Positions 1 to 8,506 are shown, counted from the first letter of the stretch. The stretch is 11,239 nt of DNA from Bacteroidia bacterium (GCA_014379485.1 JACMLS010001091.1:1-11239); one strand, 5' to 3'. The notes: generated by a model from the sequence alone, not told the origin. Numbers and translations: made by a program.

Positions 1-1970
1 AAAACATTTAATAAACTGATTTCGTTTTTTTCCTGGGCAATAAGAAAACTGTCTCTGATAAGTACCAGCTCTCTTAAAGTATAATTAGTGGAAATTATTT
101 TATCTGTTTTAATTCCTGCTTTATGCAAATACAGCTGGTTGGCTGTGCTTCTGTATAAAAAGCAGGAATCGTTTTGCAATACCACAAAATTTTCGGCGAA
201 TGACTTTGGTTTAAATTGATAAATAATTTTGTTCTGTAAACAGTCGTAAGAACTTATGATGCTATCAGGAGAAACAGATAAAACATTGCCCGTGTATTTG
301 CTGATCTTTGAAAGCCCGTTAATTTTTAATTTAGAATTAACAGAGCTCCATATTATTCGTCCGCTTTTCAGAGAAAACAAACTGGAATTATCAATGAAAT
401 TCACGACTACAAGTTCATTTGCCTGATCAGTCTCCACCCCATAGGGCAACCAGCCGGTTCCAAAAACCCTGTTAAACCACCCGTTCTTAAAATCGTAACT
501 GTAACAATTTCCGGCAGAACTGCTGTAAACAATATTATAATTTTCATTAAAAACCACTTTGTAAAACGTTTGTGCAAAAGAGGAGCTGGCATAAGTTCCG
601 AAATGAAAGGCGTTTCCTATTTCATGTTTATCATAATCATAAATTTTGCAATATCCGTAATCTGTCATTACAACCAAATGCATGTTGTTGTCGCTCGTAA
701 TTTTAAAAGTCAGTTTTGTAAATGCAGAATCTGCAGAAGTTGTAACAATCCGCTCAACGCCCGAATTGAGGTCTATGGTTTTTACATCTGTGCCATCGGT
801 AATAACAATCAAATTACCAAACGGAAAACAAATGTCTGTTAAGTTTTTTAGTTTGGTTTTTATTAGAGTGTCATTACCACTTTTTAAATCAAGCAACATA
901 ATGTTCCCGTCAAAAACATCAATCGCAGCTTTTTTCCTTGCATAATCCATCGCAAACAATCCAGCCCGGTTATTAAAACCTTTAATTGTTTTAACACAGA
1001 TTTTTTTTTCGACATCCCATAATTTAATTGTACTATCGCTGCAGGTGCTTAGCAGCATCCGGTCTTTGTCATAAAAACCAACATCGTTAACCCTGTTTTT
1101 GTGCCCCTTAAAAGTTGCAATTAATTTTCCGGTTTCAACTTCCCAGATTTTTATTGTTGAATCGAGCGAACAACTGGCAAGCAGTTTTTCGTTTTGCGAG
1201 AAACTTACTTTTCTTATTGCATTACTGTGCGCCGTTATTTTTCTGAGTTCCTTGCTTCCGTCTCCCAACATAATTTTAATTACGCCGGTTAATCCTCCGC
1301 ATGCCATTAATTTTCCGGAGGGGCTGCAATCTAAAGCATATAAAAAATCATTGAAGCCCGAGTTAATTGTAAGTTTAGGTTCAACTTCAGCACTCTGCAG
1401 GTGTGGATTAAAAATAAAACTGTACGAATAAAACCCATATTTTTCGTGCTTGTATTCTTTCTCCCCTCCGTAATTAATAACTATATAAAGTTTGGCTTTA
1501 GTATAATTGTTATAATAACATGATGCGCTGATGTTCTTATAATCTGTAAAAGGCACGAGTAGTTTTTGCGCTGAATCTGATTTGAATGTTGCAAAATCGT
1601 CAGCATTGGCGAGTCCGTAATTAGATTCGAATCCATAATAAATCTTAGGCGCCTGCCCCTCAGTCAATCCAAATAAAAGCGGAAGATCCCTCCCATATTC
1701 AGCCATTAGGTTGTTGCCGTTAAGGCAGGTATCAATATAATACGCAATGTTCATTTTTTCTTTTGCGTTTTTAAACATTACAAAATTAGATGTAAAAACA
1801 GTTTGCTTAGAGGTAAACTGCTTAAACTCTGTAAGAAATTGTTTGTTAAACCGCGCGCCAAATTTTTCCATCTTTGCTTCAAACTCTTTTGGGAGCTTTA
1901 TCTGGCCGCTTAATGAAGCGGTAAACAGGAAAAAAAAGAATGCAAGAAAAAAATTGGTTTTACCTTTCAT
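1..1970 (-). CDS. Exported WD40-repeat protein, N-terminal part; tandem paralog of the WD40-caspase-ankyrin protein (runs off the left edge)
   Basis: From the ATG at 1970-1968 the minus-strand frame runs to the window edge, giving 656 codons with no stop found where I read it. It begins with MKGKTNFFLAFFFFLF, a signal peptide probably cut near SG|QIKLP, so the product should leave the cytoplasm. Residues about 200-325 carry WD40 blades, with clear blade ends STIKIWEVETGK (near residue 271) and STIKLWDVEKK (near 315). Later residues look like degenerate propeller blades. The whole piece aligns collinearly with residues 1 to about 650 of the neighbouring gene, sharing LPKEF/IPKEF, FTSxF, MFKNxKEK and SGRIxW. 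The caspase and ankyrin parts of the neighbour would lie beyond the edge, so whether this copy has them cannot be seen. The coding strand has T8 and T7 runs in the signal-peptide region and an A9 run near codon 321. The gene lies 116 bases downstream of its paralog on the same strand, so they may be co-transcribed. The WD40 call is solid; the function is unknown. Confidence 0.85.
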   Translation of the reverse strand, partial: MKGKTNFFLAFFFFLFTASLSGQIKLPKEFEAKMEKFGARFNKQFLTEFKQFTSKQTVFTSNFVMFKNAKEKMNIAYYIDTCLNGNNLMAEYGRDLPLLFGLTEGQAPKIYYGFESNYGLANADDFATFKSDSAQKLLVPFTDYKNISASCYYNNYTKAKLYIVINYGGEKEYKHEKYGFYSYSFIFNPHLQSAEVEPKLTINSGFNDFLYALDCSPSGKLMACGGLTGVIKIMLGDGSKELRKITAHSNAIRKVSFSQNEKLLASCSLDSTIKIWEVETGKLIATFKGHKNRVNDVGFYDKDRMLLSTCSDSTIKLWDVEKKICVKTIKGFNNRAGLFAMDYARKKAAIDVFDGNIMLLDLKSGNDTLIKTKLKNLTDICFPFGNLIVITDGTDVKTIDLNSGVERIVTTSADSAFTKLTFKITSDNNMHLVVMTDYGYCKIYDYDKHEIGNAFHFGTYASSSFAQTFYKVVFNENYNIVYSSSAGNCYSYDFKNGWFNRVFGTGWLPYGVETDQANELVVVNFIDNSSLFSLKSGRIIWSSVNSKLKINGLSKISKYTGNVLSVSPDSIISSYDCLQNKIIYQFKPKSFAENFVVLQNDSCFLYRSTANQLYLHKAGIKTDKIISTNYTLRELVLIRDSFLIAQEKNEISLLNV

Positions 1971-1993
1971 TTTTTGAATGAATATTTGAAAAT

Positions 1994-2001
1994 CAAATAT
2001 A
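1994..2001 (-). promoter_or_regulatory. Candidate Bacteroidota -7 promoter element (TATATTTG)
   Basis: The minus strand reads TATATTTG here, matching the TAnnTTTG -7 consensus, 23 bases before the ATG of the downstream WD40 paralog. No TTTG sits at the usual 19-21 base spacing upstream, so only half of the promoter is visible. AT-rich DNA yields such matches by chance, so this is tentative. If real, the second paralog has its own promoter inside the 116-base gap. Confidence 0.3.
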
Positions 2002-2086
2002 ATAATTTGAAAACGGAATGATTGATGAAAAAACAAAAGTTCAAAAAAAACTTACTGAATCACAATTAAAAAAACCTGAAGGAAAA

Positions 2087-5000
2087 TTATTTTTTAAGGT
2101 ACTTTTTTACTACTTCCGTCAACCCTTCGTGCTCATAATATTTTGCAAGAGACTCTAAAGAATTATTGTCTTTATCTATAACAGAAATATCTGCTCCCAC
2201 AGAGCATAAATACTCTGCAATTTCTGCGTTTTTGTTAATGCCCGCTACTATTAAAGGTGTTCTGCCTGAAAAAGTCGGGGTATTCAAAAACTGAGGGTAT
2301 AAGGCCAACACTTCTTTTACCATATCAAGATCTTTAGAAAGTACTGCCAGGTGAAGAATATTAAACCCGACGTCTGAAACAACATCTGCTTTTGCCCCAT
2401 GTTTCAGCAACAAACGGAATTGTTCTTTTTTTGCATAATAAACAGCCTGGTGAATCGGGTACCAGTCGCCGCTTGCAGGTGTATTTATATTCTCTTTGTG
2501 TTTTTCAAGCAACATTTTCATTACCGCTGTATTTTCAGATGAGGCGCTTAACAAAAGGGCTGAGTTTCCGGTAGTATCTCTTATAGAAAGATCGGTTCCT
2601 TTTGCAATTAAAAATTCTGCTATCTCCGGGTTTTTACTGAAATCTGTTATCAGCAAAGCAGTGGACCCCGCTTTGTTTTGCTTATTTAAAAGTTCCGGAC
2701 ATAAAGAATAAACTTCTTTTACCAGTTCAAAATCTTTTGCAAGAACCGCCAGCTGAAGAATAGTAAACCCTGCGTTTGAAACAACGTTTAGTTTTGCACC
2801 ATTCCTTACCAATAACCTGAACTGCTCTTTTTTTGCGCCGTAAACAGCTGCGTGAATGGGGTACCACTCTATATCACAAGGCATGTTCACCGCTTCTTTA
2901 TATTTTTTTATGGCCAGCTTCATCACTTCAATATTAGAAGAGAAAACAGCATTCATAACAATAGTGTTACCCGAAGTGTCAGCGTGCCTCACATTCATAC
3001 CTGCGGCAATTAATTTTTTACAAACCTCAGGCTTACTCTTGTAAAATGAAACAAGGCCCGCGGTATTTTTATCTAAACCCGCAATAAAATTTACATTTGC
3101 TCCTTTAGAGAGGAGATAGTCTACAGCCTCTTCACTCTCTTCTGCAACAGAAAACATTAGTGCGGGCCAGCCAATCTCTGTTCTTGTTTCTTTTTGCATT
3201 CCGCAATCATCCGGATCAATTTTTTTCTCCTCAATGAGGTATTTCATCAGGTCCATTTTGTTTTTACCTGCCGCAATATTTAAAAGACTTCCGTAATAAC
3301 TTGTTTGCTCTTTATTGAAATAGATAATTCCTTTTTTTCTGAAATCTGCTTTTCGCTCTCCTAATTTTTTTACAAGATCAAGATCGCTGTAGAGCGCAGC
3401 CCACATTAAAGTAGTAGCGCCATTGGTATCTACAGAAGAAATATCTGCACCTTCATTAATAAGTTTATCAACAAGCTCTTTGTCGTTAATTTTAATTGCA
3501 CTCGCCAGCTCTTCGTTAAAATCATTTTCCCAGATCAGCACATCGTTAGAAATGTTTTCGCTTCTTGATGTGGGCTGTTGTCTTCCGCCGGTAATTTTCG
3601 GAACATCTTCTTCAATATATTTTTGCAATTCAGATAAATAAACTTTGCCGTCGTTATTTGCATCTGCTTTATGTTTGCGCAACGCGTTTATGAGTGAATA
3701 AGAGAAAACCCCGTTGTTCCATTCCTCTCCTTCAATTGCATACTCAGTTCCGCCTGCTGAGGAGATAACGGTTGCGCCAGAAGTTTTTCTCAGGTCGGTA
3801 AACATTTCTTTCATCAGGTTTATTGAATTTTGCAGCTCGCCCTCTTTGCCCACAACTTTAGATGAAGATGCCGCTCTGAAAGCAATGGCTCCTTCATCTG
3901 CCACCTTTTCTGTCTTTACAAGCTGCACCTCTTCTTTATCAATTTCGCCTGAGTGGCAGGCATCAATAAGCACTACTTTGTTCCTTGGGCTTATACCTTC
4001 AAGCAAGTGTTCTATTTCTGAATACAACAACCCGTTTTGCGAAGGATTATTAAAATTTATATCGCGTGTTGCCAGGTAATAATCAAAGTTCTTGTCAAGT
4101 ATGCCATGCGATGCTATAAATAAAATAACTTTATCGTTTACACCTACAGAATCGAGGTTATGGTTGCTGTTAAGACTTTCGCTCAGGGCACGAATGTTTT
4201 TTAGCGTGGCATTTTCATTTATCAGTGTGTCAACAATTATCTTACTGTATTGATTCCGCTGGTTCTGAAAAAGTTTTACAAAATCGCGTACATCTTTTGC
4301 CGGATATTTTAAATTGTATTTACTGCTGTCAAACTCAGAAACGCCAATACCAATAATATGAAGTTTTGGTTTAATGGGATTCTTATCACCTTCGTAATAT
4401 GTTTGAATGGTGAGCGGATACGATTCAACATTCTTGTCATCTTTTATTCTTACAGAAATTTTGTTGAAGCCTTTGTGCAGAAAAAAACTAAGTTCAAGAT
4501 CTTTTGCGTGATCGTTTTTATTTTTAAAAATATACCCGTTATTATCTGCAAAAGGTACGTCGTTAAAAAAAATGTGAATGCTCTTTAAACCCGTATCACG
4601 GTCAAACAAACGGAAGAACATTTTTTGTTCACTGGCATTAACTACAGGCGGATATGAATAGGCGGATAATACAATTGGCCTGCCCTCTGACTTAAAAATA
4701 AAATCTTTGTCGAGACCAGAGCGCTTTAATCTTTTTTCGTACAATTTTTTATACGCACCAACTATGTCTTCTGATTCGTAGCCAAGTCTTTTTGCAATAA
4801 TATCGGGCCTGTTGTATTCCACATCAAGTTCAGACAGGCTGAAAGTGCTGTTGCCAAAAGTAAAATACGCGAATTCTGTTTGACGGCGGCTGGAGTACTG
4901 GCTGTTTGAAACGTAATAAAAATCGGGCGTAAATGTTATAAAATCTTTATCGAACGAGGCATATTTACTCAGGGTAAGTGTATAATCTGACGTTTGCCAG

Positions 5001-7351
5001 AGTTTTGTAAAACCATCTGTACCGTGGGTAATCAAAAATCTTCCGTCGTTGGTAAATTTTGGCTGGTAGGGCGATTTTTTGTGCGGATAAAACTTTTTTA
5101 CAACAGCGTTTTTATCAAAATCATATACTACCACTTCTCCTGACTTAGTGGTAGCTATCAGTTCGCTTTTAAACGGATGCATAGTTAAAGTCCATGGCTT
5201 TTCTCCAAAAGGGTTAATTAAATTTTTAAGCGCCTTGCCGGTTCTGTTCTCAAAGATGAGCAACTTCTTTTCATTTACAGCAAACAGTGCAATGTGCAAT
5301 TTATTCACGGCAGGCACATAACCCTCGGTAGAATCAGGCGAGCTAACCAGTAACCGCTGGTCTGCAGTATAAAGGTTGTACAAATAACGCTGGTTCTTTT
5401 TTCTCAACATGATCAGGCTGTCAGAGAAAAGGGTAATATTTCCTGTAAGCAACCCTTTGTTTATCTGCTTATCATTTTTTTCATTTGCCCTGTGCAAAAA
5501 AATCTCTCTTTCGTTTGTGAGATAGATCAATGAAGAATCATTCTCTAACGTATAAAAATCCTGTATGTTTCTTTTCGCCTTGTATTTATAAATGACCTTT
5601 TTTTGCAAAAGATTATACACTTCAAGAACAGAATCTTTTGTTAAATAAATGAGTGTGTTAGAGCTTGTTGCAAATTTTATTTTTCCTTTTACCGGGATTG
5701 GAATTTTATCTTCGGCAGAATTCCAGGTTATTCTTCCGCTCCTTAATGAAAACAAGCGCGTATCTCCGTTTTCAATTGCCTGCAAAATAAACTCGTCATT
5801 CTTGTCAACTTCAAGTACAGGCTCAATCCATCCACTGCCAATAATATAACTCAATTGGCGATTTAAAAGATCATACTTGGTGCATTTATTATCTCCGGCA
5901 CAAAATATAATATCATATTTAATATTGTATTCAATATTGTAAAACCTGTTTGGATAATCGCGAAACGCACAATAAAATGTTCTGTAAATTTTTTTATCAT
6001 TATAATCACAGATCTGCGTATAGCCATGCCTTGTCATTAAAACTATCTTAAGGTCACCGCTGTCACTTGCTTCCTTTCTTCCGGCAAGAAAAGCAAAGGC
6101 AGAATCGGTTGGCGAAGTAAAATTCCATTCTTTTCTTTTGTTGAGATCATAACAAACAATGTTTTTACCGTTAGAGAACAATAACACATCAGAATACCTG
6201 TAAAGCATATCCGTGATCTCCGGAAACGAGCATTTATACTGTGCTGTATCATCGGTTTTCAGATCAATTAAAATAAGATCGCCTCCTGAAACAAAAACCG
6301 CTGCGCTTTTTACCGCTTCGTTTACTTTTAATTCTGCCGGTTTTCCTTTGGGTGTTTTAATTGTTTTATAACAGATCCAGCTATTGCTGAAACCTTTTTT
6401 TGGTGCCCACAGTTTTATACTGCTGTCTGCGGCAATACTTACAATTTTAGTATCATGATCAAAAAAAGAAACATCAGTAACCGGGCCCTTATGACCTTTA
6501 AGATTACTTACAAGTTTACCTGTTTGTATTTCCCAGAGTTTTATTGTTGAATCTTCAGCGCAGGCTGCCAGCAATTTTTCATTTTCAGAAAAATTAATTT
6601 TCGTAACTGCTTTTTCGCTCTCTATTACGCTTCTCAGTTCCCTGCTTCCGTCTCCTTTGCAAATTTTTAATACTCCCTCATCACCAGCGTAGGCCATTAA
6701 CTCGCCGGTTTTAGAGCAGGTAATGGTTCTTATCCTGTCATTAGAACCTGACTGAACAACAAGCTGCGGCTCAGTGCCCGGATTTGGTAAATGCGGAAGA
6801 AACCTGAAACTGAAAAAAAGATTTTGCGAATTCTCAGATTTTTTTTTCAACTCTCCATCATAATTAAACACCATGTAAATTTTGCCTTTTGTTGCGTGGT
6901 TGTAAAAGGCCATAATACTTAGTGTGCCATAATCTGCAAAAGCGGGTAATAATGTTTGCGCACTGTCTTCGGCAAAAAGAGCATAATCGTCAGAATTTAC
7001 CACAACATGTATCTGTCCTGCCCTGAATACGTTTGATGTTTTGTTTTCAGCAATCCCCATCAGTTTAACAAGGTCTTCTTTGAACTCACCAATAATATTG
7101 TAATGATGCGCGCAGGTATCTGCATAAAAAGCTATGTTAAGTTTTTCTTTCGGGTTTTTAAACATCAGAAATTTTGAAGTGAATTTTGTTGCCTGCGATT
7201 TAAACGGAGTAAGCTCTCTTAAAATCGAGTCCACCACCATTACATCGTATTTTTTCATCTTTGCGGCAAATTCTTTTGGAATGTTTATTTGTGCGCATAC
7301 CGGAAAAACCGAAAGGAATAAAAACAGGAAAGCGCCCTTTAAAAATTTCAT
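2087..7351 (-). CDS. Exported WD40 / C14 caspase-like / ankyrin-repeat protein
   Basis: This is a 1,754-residue protein. I start it at the ATG 7351-7349 (MKFLKGAFLFLFL, signal peptide, probable cut CA|QINIP) because the paralog begins the same way; a TTG nine codons upstream is a weaker choice. Residues about 205-325 are WD40 blades (STIKLWEIQTGK, SSIKLWAPKKG), followed by degenerate blades and a clear pair near 715-795 (GFTKLWQTSDY). A linker with YNRPDIIAKRLGY (about 840-880) is, from memory, typical of Bacteroidota WD40-caspase proteins. The caspase domain spans about 993-1276: strand LHIIGIGVSEF, catalytic His1082 in IASHG, Cys1132 in LIDACHSG, and a late EF-hand-like loop at 1230-1241. 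Residues about 1280-1754 form some 13 ankyrin repeats. The catalytic pair looks intact, so a cysteine peptidase is expected; the family often cuts after Arg/Lys, but the specificity here is unknown. The signal peptide puts it in the periplasm or outside. The biological role is not known. Confidence 0.93.
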   Translation of the reverse strand: MKFLKGAFLFLFLSVFPVCAQINIPKEFAAKMKKYDVMVVDSILRELTPFKSQATKFTSKFLMFKNPKEKLNIAFYADTCAHHYNIIGEFKEDLVKLMGIAENKTSNVFRAGQIHVVVNSDDYALFAEDSAQTLLPAFADYGTLSIMAFYNHATKGKIYMVFNYDGELKKKSENSQNLFFSFRFLPHLPNPGTEPQLVVQSGSNDRIRTITCSKTGELMAYAGDEGVLKICKGDGSRELRSVIESEKAVTKINFSENEKLLAACAEDSTIKLWEIQTGKLVSNLKGHKGPVTDVSFFDHDTKIVSIAADSSIKLWAPKKGFSNSWICYKTIKTPKGKPAELKVNEAVKSAAVFVSGGDLILIDLKTDDTAQYKCSFPEITDMLYRYSDVLLFSNGKNIVCYDLNKRKEWNFTSPTDSAFAFLAGRKEASDSGDLKIVLMTRHGYTQICDYNDKKIYRTFYCAFRDYPNRFYNIEYNIKYDIIFCAGDNKCTKYDLLNRQLSYIIGSGWIEPVLEVDKNDEFILQAIENGDTRLFSLRSGRITWNSAEDKIPIPVKGKIKFATSSNTLIYLTKDSVLEVYNLLQKKVIYKYKAKRNIQDFYTLENDSSLIYLTNEREIFLHRANEKNDKQINKGLLTGNITLFSDSLIMLRKKNQRYLYNLYTADQRLLVSSPDSTEGYVPAVNKLHIALFAVNEKKLLIFENRTGKALKNLINPFGEKPWTLTMHPFKSELIATTKSGEVVVYDFDKNAVVKKFYPHKKSPYQPKFTNDGRFLITHGTDGFTKLWQTSDYTLTLSKYASFDKDFITFTPDFYYVSNSQYSSRRQTEFAYFTFGNSTFSLSELDVEYNRPDIIAKRLGYESEDIVGAYKKLYEKRLKRSGLDKDFIFKSEGRPIVLSAYSYPPVVNASEQKMFFRLFDRDTGLKSIHIFFNDVPFADNNGYIFKNKNDHAKDLELSFFLHKGFNKISVRIKDDKNVESYPLTIQTYYEGDKNPIKPKLHIIGIGVSEFDSSKYNLKYPAKDVRDFVKLFQNQRNQYSKIIVDTLINENATLKNIRALSESLNSNHNLDSVGVNDKVILFIASHGILDKNFDYYLATRDINFNNPSQNGLLYSEIEHLLEGISPRNKVVLIDACHSGEIDKEEVQLVKTEKVADEGAIAFRAASSSKVVGKEGELQNSINLMKEMFTDLRKTSGATVISSAGGTEYAIEGEEWNNGVFSYSLINALRKHKADANNDGKVYLSELQKYIEEDVPKITGGRQQPTSRSENISNDVLIWENDFNEELASAIKINDKELVDKLINEGADISSVDTNGATTLMWAALYSDLDLVKKLGERKADFRKKGIIYFNKEQTSYYGSLLNIAAGKNKMDLMKYLIEEKKIDPDDCGMQKETRTEIGWPALMFSVAEESEEAVDYLLSKGANVNFIAGLDKNTAGLVSFYKSKPEVCKKLIAAGMNVRHADTSGNTIVMNAVFSSNIEVMKLAIKKYKEAVNMPCDIEWYPIHAAVYGAKKEQFRLLVRNGAKLNVVSNAGFTILQLAVLAKDFELVKEVYSLCPELLNKQNKAGSTALLITDFSKNPEIAEFLIAKGTDLSIRDTTGNSALLLSASSENTAVMKMLLEKHKENINTPASGDWYPIHQAVYYAKKEQFRLLLKHGAKADVVSDVGFNILHLAVLSKDLDMVKEVLALYPQFLNTPTFSGRTPLIVAGINKNAEIAEYLCSVGADISVIDKDNNSLESLAKYYEHEGLTEVVKKYLKK
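2177..2578 (-). repeat. Ankyrin super-repeat copy B (134 residues)
   Basis: This is the second copy of an in-frame duplication inside the ankyrin array (about residues 1592-1725). It begins at DTTGNSALLL and includes DWYPIHQAVYYAKKEQF and GFNILHLAVLSKD. Landmarks sit exactly 402 bases (134 codons, four ankyrin units) from those of copy A. The repeat register continues with DKDNNS directly after it. Confidence 0.9.
2579..2980 (-). repeat. Ankyrin super-repeat copy A (134 residues)
   Basis: This is the first copy of the duplicated four-ankyrin block (about residues 1458-1591). It begins at DTSGNTIVMN and includes EWYPIHAAVYGAKKEQF and GFTILQLAVLAKD. The two copies remain alike in protein, and partly in DNA (both keep GGTACCA/C at the WYP codons). 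This points to a fairly recent tandem duplication within the gene. Confidence 0.9.
3524..4375 (-). other. Caspase-like (peptidase C14) domain within the large protein
   Basis: This segment covers about residues 993-1276. The order is that of the caspase/orthocaspase fold: hydrophobic strand LHIIGIGVSEF, then YPAKDVRDFVKLF, then VILFIASHG with the catalytic His (codon 4106-4108), then VVLIDACHSG with the nucleophile Cys (codon 3956-3958). The p10-like part includes SSAGGTEYA, NNGVFSYSLINAL, GRQQPTSRSEN and DVLIWE. An acidic loop DANNDGKVYLSE matches the 12-position EF-hand pattern (D1, N3, D5, G6, E12). The Asp and Ala before the Cys are kept as in active family members. I infer an active cysteine peptidase that may respond to calcium. 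Confidence 0.9.
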
Positions 7352-7452
7352 TTGAGACAGAAAAAATAATGAACTCAAAGGTAAGTATTCCGCTCAGAAT
7401 TATTTTTCCGGAAGCCTTCAAAAAATTTAATATCTTACTGATCGCTTTTTTA

Positions 7453-7460
7453 CAAATGTA
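7453..7460 (-). promoter_or_regulatory. Candidate -7 promoter element (TACATTTG) for the caspase gene
   Basis: The minus strand reads TACATTTG, a full match to TAnnTTTG, about 100 bases before the ATG at 7351. It lies in the 170-base gap shared with the divergent DUF4846 gene. No TTTG is found at the usual -33 distance; only GGTTAT lies there. Six-base inverted arms TACAAA (7451-7456) and TTTGTA (7474-7479) surround the spot and could mark an operator, though they may be chance in AT-rich DNA. Confidence 0.3.
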
Positions 7461-7521
7461 ACCAAATGACAAGTTTGTATTATAACCGTTGGAAAAACCA
7501 CGAATTTAAATTCTATCCCCA

Positions 7522-8361
7522 ATGCTAAAATATTTAAGCTCATCTCTTTTATTGCTGCTCGTAACAGATACGCCTAAAAAAACTTATTCGTGGCTCGAAA
7601 AAACCGACAACCTCAATACCATTGAAACAAGAATTAAAGTTCCGGATGGATTTACGCGCATGCCCCTTACAAACAACTCCTTTGCATATTGGCTCAGGCA
7701 TTTGCCTTTAAAGCCTGCCAACACACCTGTTAAAACCTGGGACGGAGAATTAAAATACGATCAAAACATGCATTGCGCTGTGGTTGATCTTGATTTTATT
7801 GGCGGCAATCTTCAACAATGCATTGATGCTATTATTCGTTTGCGGGCAGAATATTTACTGAGCGCAAACCGCGAGGATGAAATTCAGTTCAGCTACTCTT
7901 GTTGCACAGAAAAAATTGCCTGGAAAAAATGGAAAAACGGGTGGCGCACAAAGATCATAAACACCAACGGAAAAAGTTCTTTTGAATGGGTAAAAACACA
8001 AAAAGCAGACAGTTCGCTAAAAAATTTCCGTTCGTATCTGCACAACGTTATGAATTATGCGGGCACCCTTTCGCTAAGCCGCGATATGAAAAAAACTGAA
8101 GTCTCACAATTACTAACCGGAGACGCGTTTGTACACGGCGCAGCACCGGGTGCGGGCCATGGCGTATTGATCGTTGACATGGCCGTTTCTGCAAGCGGAA
8201 AAAAATTAATGTTGCTGGGCCAAAGTTTTAATCCGGCAGAGAACTTTAACATTATTAAAAGCAGCGGCAAATACTCGCCCTGGTTTGAAATGGATTTTGG
8301 CGAAGAATTAAAAATTCCGCAATGGTATTTTAGCAAAGGGCATGCTAGAAAATTTGAGTGA
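7522..8361 (+). CDS. DUF4846 family exported protein
   Basis: This is a 279-residue protein. Residues 1-14 (MLKYLSSSLLLLLV) form a short signal peptide. I see no lipobox Cys, although my recollection is that many DUF4846 proteins are lipoproteins. The body matches the family from about residue 35 to the end: PDGFTRMPL and FAYWLRHLPLKP (about 41-65), AVVDLDFIGGNLQQCIDAI (86-104), RLRAEYLL, then NYAGTLSLSRDM, GDAFVHGAAPGAGHGVLIVD (200-219, with the family's conserved Gly-His), LLGQSFNPAENF and YSPWFEMDFG. The function of DUF4846 is not established as far as I know. The length is normal for the family, with no truncation. It is divergent from the caspase gene across a 170-base gap and convergent with the TonB-type gene 145 bases on. 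I saw no convincing TAnnTTTG box for it and no Shine-Dalgarno sequence before the ATG. Confidence 0.87.
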   Translation: MLKYLSSSLLLLLVTDTPKKTYSWLEKTDNLNTIETRIKVPDGFTRMPLTNNSFAYWLRHLPLKPANTPVKTWDGELKYDQNMHCAVVDLDFIGGNLQQCIDAIIRLRAEYLLSANREDEIQFSYSCCTEKIAWKKWKNGWRTKIINTNGKSSFEWVKTQKADSSLKNFRSYLHNVMNYAGTLSLSRDMKKTEVSQLLTGDAFVHGAAPGAGHGVLIVDMAVSASGKKLMLLGQSFNPAENFNIIKSSGKYSPWFEMDFGEELKIPQWYFSKGHARKFE

Positions 8362-8506
8362 AAGAATTTCTTTATTTCTTCGGTATAAAACTTTGCCTGC
8401 AATCAAACCAAAAAGTTTTTTCAGGGCTGTTAGAACTAAGTAATGCATCAGAGTTGAAGTGTTTTTATACTCTCCACAGAGAAAATAAAAGAAACTGCAC
8501 AAATTT

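Noticed and set aside
407..592. Separate small minus-strand ORF, and several plus-strand ORFs across 570-1977
   Set aside because: All lie over the in-frame WD40 paralog coding sequence and encode no recognisable proteins; they are shadow frames.
1..1970. Idea that the downstream paralog is a pseudogene because no closed ORF appears there
   Set aside because: Reading codons at both ends shows one consistent frame open to the window edge; it is partial only because the window ends.
2038..2086. Terminator after the caspase gene, suggested by two T-runs on the minus strand
   Set aside because: No stable inverted arms precede either run; the T-runs alone are not enough in AT-rich DNA.
7352..7378. 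Extended start of the caspase protein at TTG 7378 (MSSLFFLSQ before the ATG)
   Set aside because: The ATG at 7351 gives a clean signal peptide start matching the paralog; the extra nine residues would precede it with no benefit.
8362..8506. Intrinsic terminator between the convergent DUF4846 and TonB-type genes
   Set aside because: Only an AAAGAA-T-TTCTTT palindrome (loop of one base, AT-only apart from one pair) is visible; no GC-rich stem followed by a T-run.
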